Assembly: GCF_000346465.2 (NCBI RefSeq)
Contig: NC_034016.1
Location: 13,247,965-13,311,964 of the forward strand
Source of the DNA: Prunus persica
Taxonomy: Eukaryota; Streptophyta; Magnoliopsida; Rosales; Rosaceae
DNA length: 64,000 nucleotides
Direction: 5' to 3'
Notes under the pieces: model-generated
What the model saw: only the letters and a program-made list of their open reading frames with translations
What the model was told of the DNA's origin: nothing
Databases searched by the model: none
Shown here: positions 47,765 through 58,999 of the stretch, piece by piece
Numbering within the stretch: position 1 is the stretch's first letter
Layout of the letters: each line of letters begins with the position of its first letter
Made by a program: the position numbers and the translations under genes

Positions 47765-49510
47765 AGTGAGGAGAGCCACACGTCATATCTAAGGTTCCCC
47801 CTAAGGTCGGATGCCGCAGTCACACATCCAGCCATCATCACTCCTTCTCTCTCCTGATAGGTCTCGTCGTCGTCTCACCTTCTCGCCTCACGGCTCGCCA
47901 CGAGTGACTGGTTTTGTCTCTTCCTTCTCTACTCGGGCTCATCGTAGTTGCTCATCTACTAGCCCTTTGGGATTTCATTGGGTTTGGTCTGGTATCGCTT
48001 ACGAGCACGGTCGGAATTAGGGCTCTCTGCCCTCGTGTCTTCCTCGAGCCACCTACCTACTGTTTTCACTGTCTTTGACTCTGTGTCTCTGTTGGTGGTT
48101 TCCTAAGAGTGCTAGTGGTTTTTTTTCCTCCGCTATCTTTCTCCTTCTCATTCGCATGCTGTGTTTTTTTTTTCTCCTTCAACTTGGCTAGGTGATTAGA
48201 GTGGAAATTCTGGTATCTGCTATGTCCGTGTTAAGCTGGAACGTACAGGGGCTTGGCAACCAACGTACATTCTGTAATATCAGAAATCTCTTAGAGGACA
48301 AAACATTAGATATTGTTTTCCTTACTAAAACCCGTATAATTGTTGTTTAGATGGGCGGCTTGGTCCGGAGACTTGGTGTGGGTGGAGTCCTCTGTGTTCC
48401 CCGTGAAGGGCTCTCTGGTGATCTCTGTATTCTTCGGAAGACTGGTTTACAGGTTTTGTTGCTATCATCCTCTTCGGGACATATTGATGCTTGGGTTACC
48501 TTTCCTAGTTCCTTTGTTACTCGAATTACTAGGTTTTATGGTCATATTGACCCTACTCGACGGATTCATTCTTGAAAGCTTCTTCACCATTTGAGTCAGG
48601 TGGATATTGGTCCATGGATACGTTGTGGTGACTTTAATGAGATTCTATTTGTGGACTAAAAAAGTGGCCCTCGTCTCCGCTCTGTATGTCAAATTGAAGA
48701 TTTTCAATGGGTAATTGACGATTGTAATGTGCTATCGTTTGATTTTGTGGGTTATCCTTTTACCTGGACGAACAACCGCAAAGATGACAACAATGTTCAA
48801 GTGCAATTAGACAGAGGCTTTGGTAATTTAGCCTTGGTTTAGCAGTGGGGTAATTTCACCATCTACCATCTTTCGACATATTCTTCTAATCATCACCCAA
48901 TTTTTCTCCTCCCTAATGCACAGCCTAGTGTTGATGTTTGGCATCGTCAGAGTCCACATCGTTTCTAGTTTGAGGAACAATAGACAATTGATGAAGACTA
49001 TTAAAGAATAATTCAAGAAGGCTGGTATTGTCAGGTATCTCCCACGACTAATCATGCTATCTGTGCTATGACCCCCTCGCAGTGGAAAAGTCAAAAATTC
49101 AGTCATATGAACTTTAACATTCAGTCTCTGCGTACCTCTCTGGCTTCCTTTCAAACTATTGCCCCCTCTAAAGCCCTTCTACATCGTAGGAAATTGGTTG
49201 CAAATGAGCTTGGCTGGTTACTAGAACTCGATGAACTTTATTAGCGCAAACGATCTCGTGTTAATTGGCTGCAAGCTGGTGACCATAACACTTCCTATTT
49301 GGTTACAGGATTGTCTAAATGAGGACTCTCTTGAGTGTATTGTTGCTTGACTCTCTTATAGGCCCAGGGTGTGTGGTACTCTTTCCTCTTCTGAGATTTT
49401 ATCCCATTGGTTTTTCCTCGGAGAGATTTTAATGAGGCTACTCTATACATGTTTTATCCTTGTAATGCTCTGATTTTCTAATGAAATTCATCATCTTCTC
49501 AAAACAAAAC
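47765..49510 (+). mobile_element. LINE (L1-type), endonuclease region joined to 3' end, RT deleted
   Basis: A GC-rich leader with CTCGTCGTC-type sequence precedes an apurinic endonuclease domain from 48222: MSVLSWNVQGLGNQRTFCN, then IGPWIRCGDFNEIL, GYPFTWTNNRKDDN, QVQLDRGFGNL, SSNHHPIFLLP. Stops and frameshifts interrupt it. From about 49320 the sequence is a LINE 3' UTR ending AATGAAATTCATCATCTTC plus an A-rich tail (49490-49520). The reverse transcriptase and RNase H are missing, so the element has a large internal deletion. Inactive. Confidence 0.82.
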
Positions 49511-49520
49511 AAACAAAAAA

Positions 49521-49867
49521 AAGCTCCCAGCTTATTCTTAACCTATTTTCCAAGGAATATGACATTCAAGCCACTTTTCACATTATTTGATGACCACAAT
49601 TTACGAAAATCGAGTGTTGCAATGCTTGATCAGTTGGTCCTTTCAAAGAATGAAATTGAATGCAATAAAAGAAATTTGGCCCTTTTCACATTCAATTATT
49701 TCAAAATCACAATCACGACTGATTGTGATTTGCACAAACTCTATTTCTTGTGAAACACAAGATAATAAAGTCTATACAAGCTATGATGTGATTCAAGAAA
49801 ATAAATTAGAGCAGCCACAAAAAACACAACTAAATGATAAATTAAAGCAACGAGTAATGCTATATTT
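49521..49867. other. short intergenic stretch, unrecognised
   Basis: AT-rich with small open frames that have no recognisable domain, between the LINE tail and the solo LTR target duplication. Confidence 0.4.
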
Positions 49868-49872
49868 ACCAC

Positions 49873-51905
49873 TGATAAGCTTATATTTTGTATATATTTT
49901 ATGCCTCCTTTACTTATTTGTTTATTAATTTCCTTGGATTAAATTGGTTGTTTTAATTGGTTTTGTGATATTTGTGAATGAATTGTGAAATATGAGAAAT
50001 TAAGGTAAAAAGGGGCAAGAAGATGAAGATTGAAGATTAATTAGATTAATTAAAAAGAAGCCAAGTCATTCCTTTTGTTGCAATGAGTGTTGTCAAATTT
50101 CCTAGTTCAAGAATGTTCAAGTCTTACTACGTCAAACAATGAGAAATAAAGAAGACCCTATATTAAAAAAAATCCTACTTTTATAATAATTGTAATTATA
50201 CCTTAGATAGGTAGGATTTGTAGGAGTATTATAAATAGGGAGTTTAGGTCATTAATCAAGCCTCATCACCATCAAATTCCACATATTCATACTCATAGCC
50301 GAAACACTCAAAGGAGAATACGAAGAGAGCTTGAGCAACCTTGACGTTCTACTTGGAGAATTCGGTGTCTTCCATGTCTTCATCAATCATCATGATTCTC
50401 AATAAGTCCTTCATGAACTAATTTCTTTTACTTGGGCAACAATGTAGCCTAGCTATGAATACTCAAATTCTTTGATATTGTTAATTTTATTTATATATAC
50501 ATGTTGAGTGCTTGTTACTGTTCTTAATGCTTCAATTAATTGGCCACTAATTGCATGATTGGAAGAATTGGGTTGAGACCGGAAAGAGATTCCTAATAAA
50601 AAGCTTCTTGTAACAAGTACCATAAATTACATAGCCGACTCAGAAGATTAGGTTATGGTTTGTGTAGTCTTTAATGTTTTTCACAAATCTTAATGGGTTC
50701 TTAGCCATCTAAATCCATAATTAGGAATAGAGTGGGTTGACGATAGACCTGGCAATGTTGCACACGACTCGTTAACACGACACGAATTCACTTGAAATTA
50801 TCAGTATTTGGGTTGAGTTTAACATGTCAGGTTGAAAACGAGTGAACCCGTTAGCCACCCGTTAAGTTAACGATTCGTGTCAAGTCCATTTGAGAATATT
50901 CATTATCCACCTGTTAAGAAGGGTAATTTTGTAATTTTGTATAACAATTCATATTTTTTTTATAAAAAAAAAAACCCACCCAACTTCACTTTGTTTTTTA
51001 ATCTTCTCTCTCTCTTTCTTTTTCCTCTTCTTTATTTAATCTTCTTCCCTCACACAGTTTTCTTCTTCCTCTCTATTCTATTTTTTTTTTCTTCTTCTTG
51101 ACGTTTCCCGAGTTTTCTTCTTCTTTATATATATATTTTTTATTTCCTTCTCTCTTCTCTCTATGTTTCCTTCTCATGAGTATATTTCCTTCTCTCTTTT
51201 TTTATAATCTAAATTTCTTTTCTATGGATGTAAAAGGTGAGAACTAGTGAAGAACTTCTTCATTGTCTGTCCATGTGAGTTGGGGTTTTGACTTTTGAGT
51301 GGTAGTTGGTTATGATGTTTATGGGATGGAAATTGGGGGAGAAGACGGAGATAAGGGGTTGTTGGCTGGGCTTGGAATCGGTGACGGTGATAGTTTTTTG
51401 TTGTTGTTTATTCTTCACGGATTGTGTTGGATATTCACGAATCGTAACGGGTCGTGTTTGGGTCAAGTATTTGTCACTTTTTAACTTAACAGGTTAACAT
51501 GAACACGACCTGAATCCCGTTAACATAACCTGTTTGCCAGGTCTAGTTAACGGTACGGAACACAACTAATATAACTCGGAAGAGAGTATTGGTAAGGTAA
51601 GGGAAAATAATTGTCAACTTGTTAGGTAATTAAGATTGACAAGGTAGAAGGATTTGGGTAGGATTAGCTAGGCGAAATCAGTGTCATCTTTGTTTTCATC
51701 TTTCACATTATTCACTTAATCTCAATTTATTTTATTTGCTTAATTATATTTTAATCATCATAAATCTCTTATCATTTAATTCAAATGTAATCAGAAATAA
51801 ATCACTCTAGTATTTAATAAATTAACTTGATCCATGTTGGAACGATACTCTATTTACTACTATACTAATTTCAACGATATTATCGACTTACAATTAATCA
51901 CATCA
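49873..51905 (+). mobile_element. solo LTR with ACCAC target duplication, carrying a nested MITE
   Basis: Starts TGATAAGCTTATATTTTG and ends AATCACATCA (TG..CA), flanked by ACCAC at 49868-49872 and 51906-51910. Without the nested 802-bp MITE it is about 1231 bp. The start resembles that of the solo LTR at 10870 (TGATAAG), and its end (TGTTGGAACGATACTC) is of a type common at plant Ty3 LTR ends; the lineage is an inference. It lies in the 3' flank of SOT4. Confidence 0.72.
50744..51545. mobile_element. hAT-type MITE nested in the solo LTR
   Basis: The 12-bp termini TAGACCTGGCAA and their complement are followed by subterminal ACACGAC and GTTAAC motifs. The flanks GTTGACGA (50736-50743) and GTTAACGG (51546-51553) are an 8-bp target duplication with two mismatches. 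802 bp without a transposase. Contains a CT/T-rich stretch (51003-51190). Confidence 0.78.
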
Positions 51906-51910
51906 ACCAC

Positions 51911-52490
51911 ATGAATTTACACAGTGTATGCACCTAAAAATCAGACTGGACCACCTATTTTAAGTGGACAATTATACCAAAAAAGAAAAAGAAGACACAA
52001 ACAGAGAAAAAGTTAAACCACCCTCAACATCAAAAGGAACTATCATATATACACCAAAATAAAAATGCAGCCCACATAGCCTTCATTTTTTCACTCCCTC
52101 CCCTCCCCAATTATTGGAGTTTTGTCCTTTCCCTTTTCCAAGAAAGTATTTTAAAAACTTGGTCTTATATTGTTTTCTTTTCCGTTTCTAATTTTTACAT
52201 CGGCTACGAAAATTCTTATCACACCCGTAAATAATCACATGCATATATAAGAAAAGCAAAAGTTGCAAATAACAGTTGTTAATAGGAAATGTTATTAGTC
52301 TCAACCAACATGTTTTTGGTGGTTTGGGTGTCGAAATCACAAGTCTATCTCATTGCTTTGGACAACCCTTTCATCTTTCATAGCTGATTTAGAGAAGAAA
52401 TACTTGTACTTGTGAATTACATATAACTGAGAAGCATACAAAAGAGTCTATATCTACTACAATATACTACCATCGAGTGGATTGACTAAT
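51911..52490. other. 3' flank of SOT4
   Basis: The block at 51925-51970 matches the distal 3' flank of other SOT copies (TATGCACCTAAAAATCAGAC-like). 52361-52490 matches the SOT3 3' flank and should include the 3' UTR. No other feature. Confidence 0.5.
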
Positions 52491-54822
52491 CTAATTAGCT
52501 ACCCCTTTTGTTCCTAATTGGATTTGAGGGTTGTTTGGATTATTGTTGCCATCACCGTGTTCACCTTGCTTCTGTTTGAGGAGTGCATTGGCTTTTCTCC
52601 ACCTGTAGAATTTTCCAAACAAGACCTCCATATCCTCAAGGGTTCTACCCTGTGTTTCTGGGAGCATTGTGAAAAAGAACGTCCAGCCAACCGCTGCAAT
52701 TGCCGCAAAAAGAAAGAAGGCCCCGCCAATTGTGATGGCCTTGTACAGCGAAATAAAAGTCATCGAGAGGACCCCACTCACCACCCTGTTCACGGCCACT
52801 CCTATACTGCAACCTTGAGCACGTAGCTGCAACGGGAAGATCTCAGAGCTGTAGACCCATGTGATGGGGCCCATCCCGATCGAGAAGAACGCGACGTACG
52901 CTAATACCATGGTCAAGCACAAAACAATAGCCCACATGATCCTCTCGTGGTGGTGATCGATAATCGTAAGGCCCAAGCCGAGTAATGCAAGCGTGACTAC
53001 ATGCGGCCACACTAGTTAAAGCAACGGACGTCGTCCGATCCGATCGAGCATAAACGTGGCGACCAAGATGAAAACGGTCTTGACGAATCCAACGGCCACA
53101 GTGCAGAGTAAAATTTTGTCGGAGTTGGTGATCCCAGCCTTCTCGAAGATCCTTGGGCTGTACAAAACGACGGCGTCTATACCCGACGCTTGCTGAAAGA
53201 AGTGTAAACCAACGGCACACATTAAAATATGACGGACGGCTGGTGTTGGATGAAGGAGCAACTCTTTCCACACGTCTTGGCCTTGGCTGCGCTTCTTCAC
53301 CTCAACGATGTCGTCGTTGCAGTGTTCGGGGATGCCGGCGGCTTCCTTGATGTCGCCTAGCCGAAGCTTGGACTCTTCAAGGGAGTCTGAGGTTTTGTCG
53401 AGGACTTTCCTGGCGTCCCCGAGCCGACCCTGCATGACGAGCCAACGAGGCGACTCCGGCATGGCTAAGACGCCGATGGCTAGGAAAATAGCGGGGATGG
53501 CTCCCACACCGAGCATGAGCCGCCATCCCAAGTGAGTTGGGAGCTTTGAGAAGCCATAATTGGACACGTAGCCGAACAATATCCCGGCATTGATAAACAC
53601 CTATTAAAAAAAAACAGGAGAAACTAATCAATTAAATATGCACTGGCCAAAAATATTTTATTAAAACTAATTACACCTATTTAACAAAACAAAAGTTACT
53701 CTATTAAATATGATTTCATATTTGAGTTTTTCCATAGCACATGAAAAGTGCTTTTATAAGCTCATAAGCACTTTTATAAACCAAACAAGAAAAATCTTTT
53801 ATTTTTGTTATGATATGAAAGTACTTGTAACATAGTCTAAAAAGTTTCCAACCAAACTTCTCGAACCTTCAACCCAAAACGCAAAATTCCCAACCACCTC
53901 CAAATTTAAAAGCAAAGAAATAAATGGATACTTGGGTAAAATCAAAAAAATATATTCTAAGCTTTCTTGAAGATAATATCCAAGATTATGGTTAAACAAA
54001 GTAGGAAGAAAACAAACCTCTGGGAAAGATGTGAGGAACCCACGAGACGACGCCGGAGAGACCTCGGCGGTGTAGACCGGAGCGATCATAAGGGCGTAGC
54101 CGACGCCAATTCCGGCGATAAACCGGCCGAACATGAGGAAGGCATAGTTGGGGGCAAATCCCATGAGGAGAGCTCCGGCGAAGAAGATGGCTCCAGCGAG
54201 GACTATGGTGTACCGACGGCCGATCCAGTCGGAAGTTCTGCCGGCTGCGGCCGAGCCGATGAGGGAGTAAAGGTTCAGAATACCGATAAGAACCTCAATT
54301 TCTACGTCGCTCACTTTGAGGTCCTTTTTTATGTAGATTGCAGCTCCACTCATCACACCAATATCTGTACAGAAAACCAGCAACAACACATGCATGGAGG
54401 CAGCTTTGTTTAGAAACTTTCTAAAAACCAAAACAAACATAAAAGCTTCCAACAATGTTTCCCATTTTTTTGGAAATAAGTCTCCATTAATTTCTTTAAC
54501 ACATAAGAACATAGAGAAAGAAGAAACAAAAAAACACATCAAAATTAAGATTGCTTTAATAATTGAAGTATCAAACTTAGTGGTTAAGAGTAATTATCTA
54601 GATACGAGGTAACGTTTCGGGAACCCCCAAAAATAAAAAATAGAAGCTGAAGTTTTAAGCATATTTACCATAACCAAGCAAGATGGAAGTCATGGAAGCC
54701 AAGATGGCACAAGCAAAGGCGTACTTGTTTCTCTTTGGCTTCCCGGGGGGATCAAAGTCTGCTATGGTTTTCTGGGGTTGGCCGGAGACAACGGCATTAT
54801 CTTCAGCTCTCTCGTCAGCCAT
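52491..54822 (-). pseudogene. SOT: SOT4: polyol/sorbitol transporter with one in-frame TAA
   Basis: Exons: complement(join(52491..53600,54018..54364,54669..54822)), about 536 codons with the standard phases (intron 1 of 304 bp, intron 2 of 417 bp). All MFS signatures are present: DWIGRR after TM2, PESPRWL after TM6, QQASGIDAVVLYSP in TM7, GPITWVYSSEIFP, PETQGRTLEDMEVLFG. Codon 362 (53016-53018), just after DRIGRRPLL, is TAA. Around it three single bases seem missing against SOT1/SOT2, all in short homopolymers within about 25 bp; together they restore the frame one codon shorter, giving a foreign stretch LVWPH. The rest is undamaged. Either a very recent pseudogene or local sequence error. 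If real, the product stops after TM8. Start MADERAEDNAV; an upstream in-frame ATG (54876) would add 18 residues. Confidence 0.8.
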
Positions 54823-54986
54823 CTTCTTAGAGACAGAGACAGAGACTGGAGAGTTGCCTAGAAAAATGGCCCTCAAATTACAGAAGTGAAATCTAGAGAG
54901 AGAGAGAGGGAGATTTATGTGGACATGAAAGGAAGAAGAAATAGTAGTGGAAATGCAGAGTGGGGTTTGATCTGTGGAGAGTGTTG

Positions 54987-55021
54987 TTTAAATAGACCCA
55001 AAAAGCTCACATCACTTTCAT
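54987..55021 (-). promoter_or_regulatory. SOT4 core promoter and motif shared with SOT2
   Basis: A minus-strand TATTTAAAC (54987-54995) is a likely TATA box. Immediately upstream ATGAAAGTGATGTGAGCTTT (within 55002-55021) matches the SOT2 motif at 30076-30095 at all but two positions. The leader also has a GA-rich run (54895-54910). Confidence 0.55.
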
Positions 55022-55332
55022 AACCATTGCATCATTCTTGTGGACCAGAGGATTCATTTTCACTCTCAGGCTTGGTAAAATTTGAAATTAGATGCGTGAG
55101 GTGCAACGTATAACAGCTGTAGCAAAATTCGCTCGCCGACTGTATCCCTAAATTATAATAAAATAATCAATAATATTATAGTATATTTATAATAAAATGA
55201 TCAATGATGTAGAAACATTATATATCTTGAACCAATTACAAACTAATTGTTTATATTTCACCAAATAATAAATCATCTACTAATTGTACTCCAAGATTCT
55301 CACACCCAATCAAATAATTTTCATTTATTTAA
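55022..55332. other. AT-rich SOT4 upstream DNA
   Basis: Nothing beyond AT-rich sequence was recognised. Confidence 0.4.
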
Positions 55333-55678
55333 GTGCCAGTTTGGCAATGTTTATTTGGGGTAATAAGTGATTTAAAAAAAAATTTGGGAAGTCCAGTCTG
55401 TTTGGTAAACTATAAGAAAATCACTTATTGTTAAAAATTGTTGTGAGGGAAAGTTATAAGAGAAAGCAGCTAATGAGGTGCTTTCATTTTTTGATTATGC
55501 TATAATCAGTTTCAAAGAGGTGTTGGATTTAATGATTATAAGGGAATCATTTTTTGATTATGCTGGAATCAGTACCAACAACATTTTTAACAAAAAGTTT
55601 ACCAAAAGCCAAACTGTTTTCTCTCACAGCAAATCTGGCAGTGATTATTTTCACAGCACAACAATGTCAAACTGGCCC
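55333..55678. mobile_element. Tourist-like MITE with TAA target duplication
   Basis: The ends GTGCCAGTTTGGCAATG and (complement of the right end) GGGCCAGTTTGACATTG are flanked by TAA at 55330-55332 and 55679-55681. 346 bp, with the internal phrase CATTTTTTGATTATGCT occurring twice. The same terminal type as the element at 1790-2505. Confidence 0.8.
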
Positions 55679-55945
55679 TAAGACTCTTGTCAAAAATCTG
55701 ACATGAATATCACAATTTCAATCTTCGCTCGTGAGCATATGGTTTTTTACTATTTACGTAATTATTGTTCATAACTGACAATCCGAGTGTAACAATATAA
55801 CATGTCAGATATCAAACCTGAGGAAATTTACATTTTCATACACGAGTACTGCTAAAGAGATTATATTTCTAAACTCCATTATGGGACAAGCGAGGCACAC
55901 TGGTTATATTAACTGTTGTCACAGGTTGTCGCATAATATTGGAGT

Positions 55946-56413
55946 TGTTGTAAAAAGAATAAACATGTGGAGCCCACTAACTATTCATTACTGTTCATTA
56001 CTGTTCATTTGGCGGCTTGATAGAGTTTTCATTACTGTTCATTACTGTTCATTTGGCGGCTTTGATAGAGTTTGTCTGTCACGGGTGAACAGTGATGAAT
56101 AGTGATGAATAGTGATTATTTCAGCCTATAAATAAGAAGAGAAACGGAAAGAAGAAGAGAAGAAAAAAGAGAAAGGAAGAGAAGGAAGAAAGAGGAAAGA
56201 GAGAGCAGAGAGAAATTCTCCTAGAGAGAAAATTCAGTGAGCCACATATATTGTAAACACTAAACTTATAGCCCTATTATTTTACATAGTGGAAAAGTTA
56301 CTACTGCTGCTCTCCGAGGACGTAGGCATAGCCGAACCTCGTTAAATGCTGTGTCTCATCTACTTTACGTGCAGCTCTGAATTATCGCACATATTCTAGG
56401 TTATTTTATAACA
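55946..56413 (+). repeat. LTR A of a retroelement lacking visible gag-pol
   Basis: Starts TGTTGTAAAAAG and ends TTTTATAACA. Contains a direct repeat with CATTACTGTTCATTTGGCGG, a TATA box (CCTATAAATAAG, about 56126), a GA-rich leader, and a U5-like block around GGACGTAGGCATAGCCGAACC. The sequence immediately following, CGTTATCAGCACGAGAAGC, is the primer-binding position. LTR B at 59781-59949 shares the same TGTTGTAAA start, GTGGAGCCCAC, the TATAACA end and the CGTTATCAGCACGA primer site. Confidence 0.75.
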
Positions 56414-56947
56414 CGTTATCAGCACGAGAAGCTCTCAGGTATAATTTTTGTGCTGCACTATTATTTATAATACTAACCATTATGTTGATGTAAAGAAGAA
56501 AAGCCAACGCATCTAGCTTTCCACTAATATATATATATATATGAAAAGTTGATGGTAATATAATATACTATATTTATCTGCTTTTCTATTACTAACCATT
56601 AACAAAAATGGACCCTTGGTAATACTAAACATATTATCAGTGGGAGACCGTTACTAATACTAACAATTTAATTTATGAATTTAAATTACCGCACATTTAC
56701 ATTTATTTAAAAGGGTGGTGCGGGTTTATCGTCCACGCCTTTACGTTCATTTAAAAGTATGGAGCAGAATTAGTGCCCATACACGCACGTTTAATTTATG
56801 AATTTAAATTACCGCACATTTACATTTATTTAAAAGGGTGGTGCGGGTTTATCGTCCACGCCTTTTACTTTTATTTAAAGTGTGGTGCGGGTTTTATCGT
56901 CCATACCAGTAATTTATTTACCAGCAATTTATTTTATGTACTCACTG
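56414..56947 (+). mobile_element. internal start of retroelement A with GTGGTGCGGG repeats
   Basis: After the primer site there is a non-coding leader and then several copies of a GTGGTGCGGGTTTATCGTCC motif (from about 56715, 56840 and 56882), each preceded by ATTTATTTAAA. A junction at about 56947 joins it to a segment of opposite orientation. No gag frame. Confidence 0.6.
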
Positions 56948-57252
56948 TTCAGAGTGCTGCTTCTGTTTCTAACATGGCTGATCGTTTGCGTGCTAGAGCA
57001 AACGAGGTTGAGAAGCTGACAACTGAAAATTCGTCTCTTCAAAGAATGTTTCATGAGTCTCAACAGGAGGTTGAGAAACTTAAAGGAGAGAATAATTCCT
57101 TGTTGAAACTAGTGAGTTCGTACTCTGTTGATACACTGAGAAGGCTAGACATGCTGCAGGTCTCCAATGAAAGAATTTTGGGAGACCACGAGAAGCTCAT
57201 GGCCAAGCTTAAGAGGCGCCGTACTCTTCCTTCAGAGGCTTCCAGAACATAA
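56948..57252 (+). pseudogene. 5'-truncated copy of the coiled-coil ORF
   Basis: About 100 codons (from QSAASVSNMADRLRARANEV to PSEASRT) are nearly identical to the C-terminal two-thirds of the ORF at 61581-62114. The first ~80 residues are missing and replaced by unrelated repeat sequence at the junction, so the upstream codons of this open frame are not part of the protein. The frame ends in SEASRT, a tail that the longer copy loses to an earlier stop. Confidence 0.7.
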
Positions 57253-58430
57253 TGTAATTTTATAGATTTTACAGGGCCTGCACCTTCATTGCAGGTGGAA
57301 AAAATCTATCTGTTGTATGTTCCTGTAATAATAATTGCGCACATTCTTAAACTTGCACCTGTGGTTTTTACGTCTTTTCAAAATGACGGTTTGGAACCTT
57401 GTGCCTTATAGATTCAAATAACCACATCGATTCTTCCAAATTTCATATTTCAACGCATGGTAGCCCGAAACTTTTGGCCTGGGCACAAACTCAGAATTTA
57501 TTTGCCCTTTTCAAATGGACATAAAATATGAATTGAGTAAAAGCCATGATAATATTGCAATATAGTAGTGAAGAGCATTAACTACTATATACCCACAACT
57601 TCAAGTTTAGGATCTCTCATATATTTGGATCCATGGGCTTCCGGCCCAGATATAACAAAATATGTGGGGAGCCTCAATTCATTATTTGAGGTTTATATTG
57701 ATATTATCCATTTCGCGGTGTATTCTTAACAACCGGAATTCACAAAATATATTTCTTCCTTGAGGTGTCGATTATAACAAAATCGAACTTTAAATTCATC
57801 ATCTTCTTATGCCAAAGAAATATGTGGCATACCACAATTTGCAATAATACCTCAAGGGTTGTCCATTTAATTGTTGGAACTTCAGGTTCTCAACACTGTT
57901 AAATTTTGAACTCCAGGCCAAAGCCACATATTCTCATGGTATGGACATTTTTACAATTTTCTGTACATATTTCGGGACTTCAAGCCCTTACATAATTGTC
58001 CATATTTTGAGGAACTTCTGGCATCTCATTTAATTGCTCATCCATGAGTTTAAGGAACTACAGGTTCCCTTTTGTATATAGTGACGGTTTACCCAAAATG
58101 GTTCATATTTATGCATACGTCACTATTCATGTAAATAGTACTATTCATCTGCCAGTACAGTTATCATCAATGTGTACGGCACCATGAACCAATACGGTAC
58201 TGTTACATCATTAAGGAACTCTAGGTCCTTATTTACATGTCAGGGATCAAGGACCCTTAAGTCCAATCACATGTTTACAAATACAGTACCGGAGAGACTG
58301 CCAGCTCTCATTTTAATATCATCATCAAGGATCTTCAAGTCCTGATGTAATTGTATGATGATGATCAAGGAACTTCTGGTCCTGATCTGCATACTGTAAA
58401 AACTCATCATACAGCACAATTAATCCATAA
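57253..58430 (-). mobile_element. retroelement internal region with regularly spaced hairpin motifs (left arm)
   Basis: The inverted counterpart of 60010-61570. It contains many short imperfect palindromes of the form GGAACTTCAGGTTCC, for example near 57640, 57890, 57975, 58014, 58055, 58204, 58251, 58327 and 58370, spaced roughly 30-100 bp. No ORF. The orientation (minus) is inferred from the GTGGTGCGGG repeats and LTR B to its right. Confidence 0.6.
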
Positions 58431-58434
58431 AATA

Positions 58435-58720
58435 AATTGCTGATAAATAAATTACTGGTATGGACGATAAACCCGCACCATACTTTAAATAAATTAAATA
58501 GCTTGCTGTATGGACGTTAATCCCGCACCATACCTTAAATAAAATTAAATGTGCGGTAAAGTAAACGTGCTTGTATGGGCACTAATTCTGCTCCATACAT
58601 TTAAATAAAAGTAAAGGCGTGGACGATAAAACCCGCACCACCCTTTAAATAAATATTGCCGTATGGGTAATAAACCTACACCATACCATAAATAAAATAA
58701 ATGTGCGGTAAAGTAAGGAC
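58435..58720 (-). repeat. GTGCGGG-type repeats, inverted orientation
   Basis: At least four units containing GGACGATAAACCCGCACCA or variants, the complement of the motif at 56715-56900. They lie between the hairpin array and the PARP-bearing segment. Confidence 0.65.
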
Positions 58721-58947
58721 AATTATTTGGAGGTTCATATCAACACCACAATTAAATAATATAGTAGATAATATTATTATACTGATATATTATTAAATTC
58801 TGTAAGTATTTTAATAATGTAATTAATTAAAAGAGATAAAGTGAGGCAGAGTACTTATCTCTTTATTTCGATCAAAGTGACTTTTTGGTAGAATCTCTCG
58901 GCACACAAACGATAATGATGACACGAAAGCATCTCCACTAAATCGAG

Positions 58948-58999
58948 TTGGTGCCAGCCATCATCCATTCATCTTGGTGCCAGCCATCATCCATTCATC
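58948..58999. repeat. 26-bp tandem duplication
   Basis: TTGGTGCCAGCCATCATCCA... occurs twice in tandem with period 26, just downstream (minus sense) of the PARP fragment. Confidence 0.9.

Noticed and set aside
47578..47841. 87-residue minus-strand open frame
   Set aside because: AT-rich, low-complexity, overlaps the LINE leader; no domain.
53013..53018. Programmed readthrough or recoding at the SOT4 TAA
   Set aside because: No recoding signal is evident, and three nearby single-base losses explain the stop more simply.
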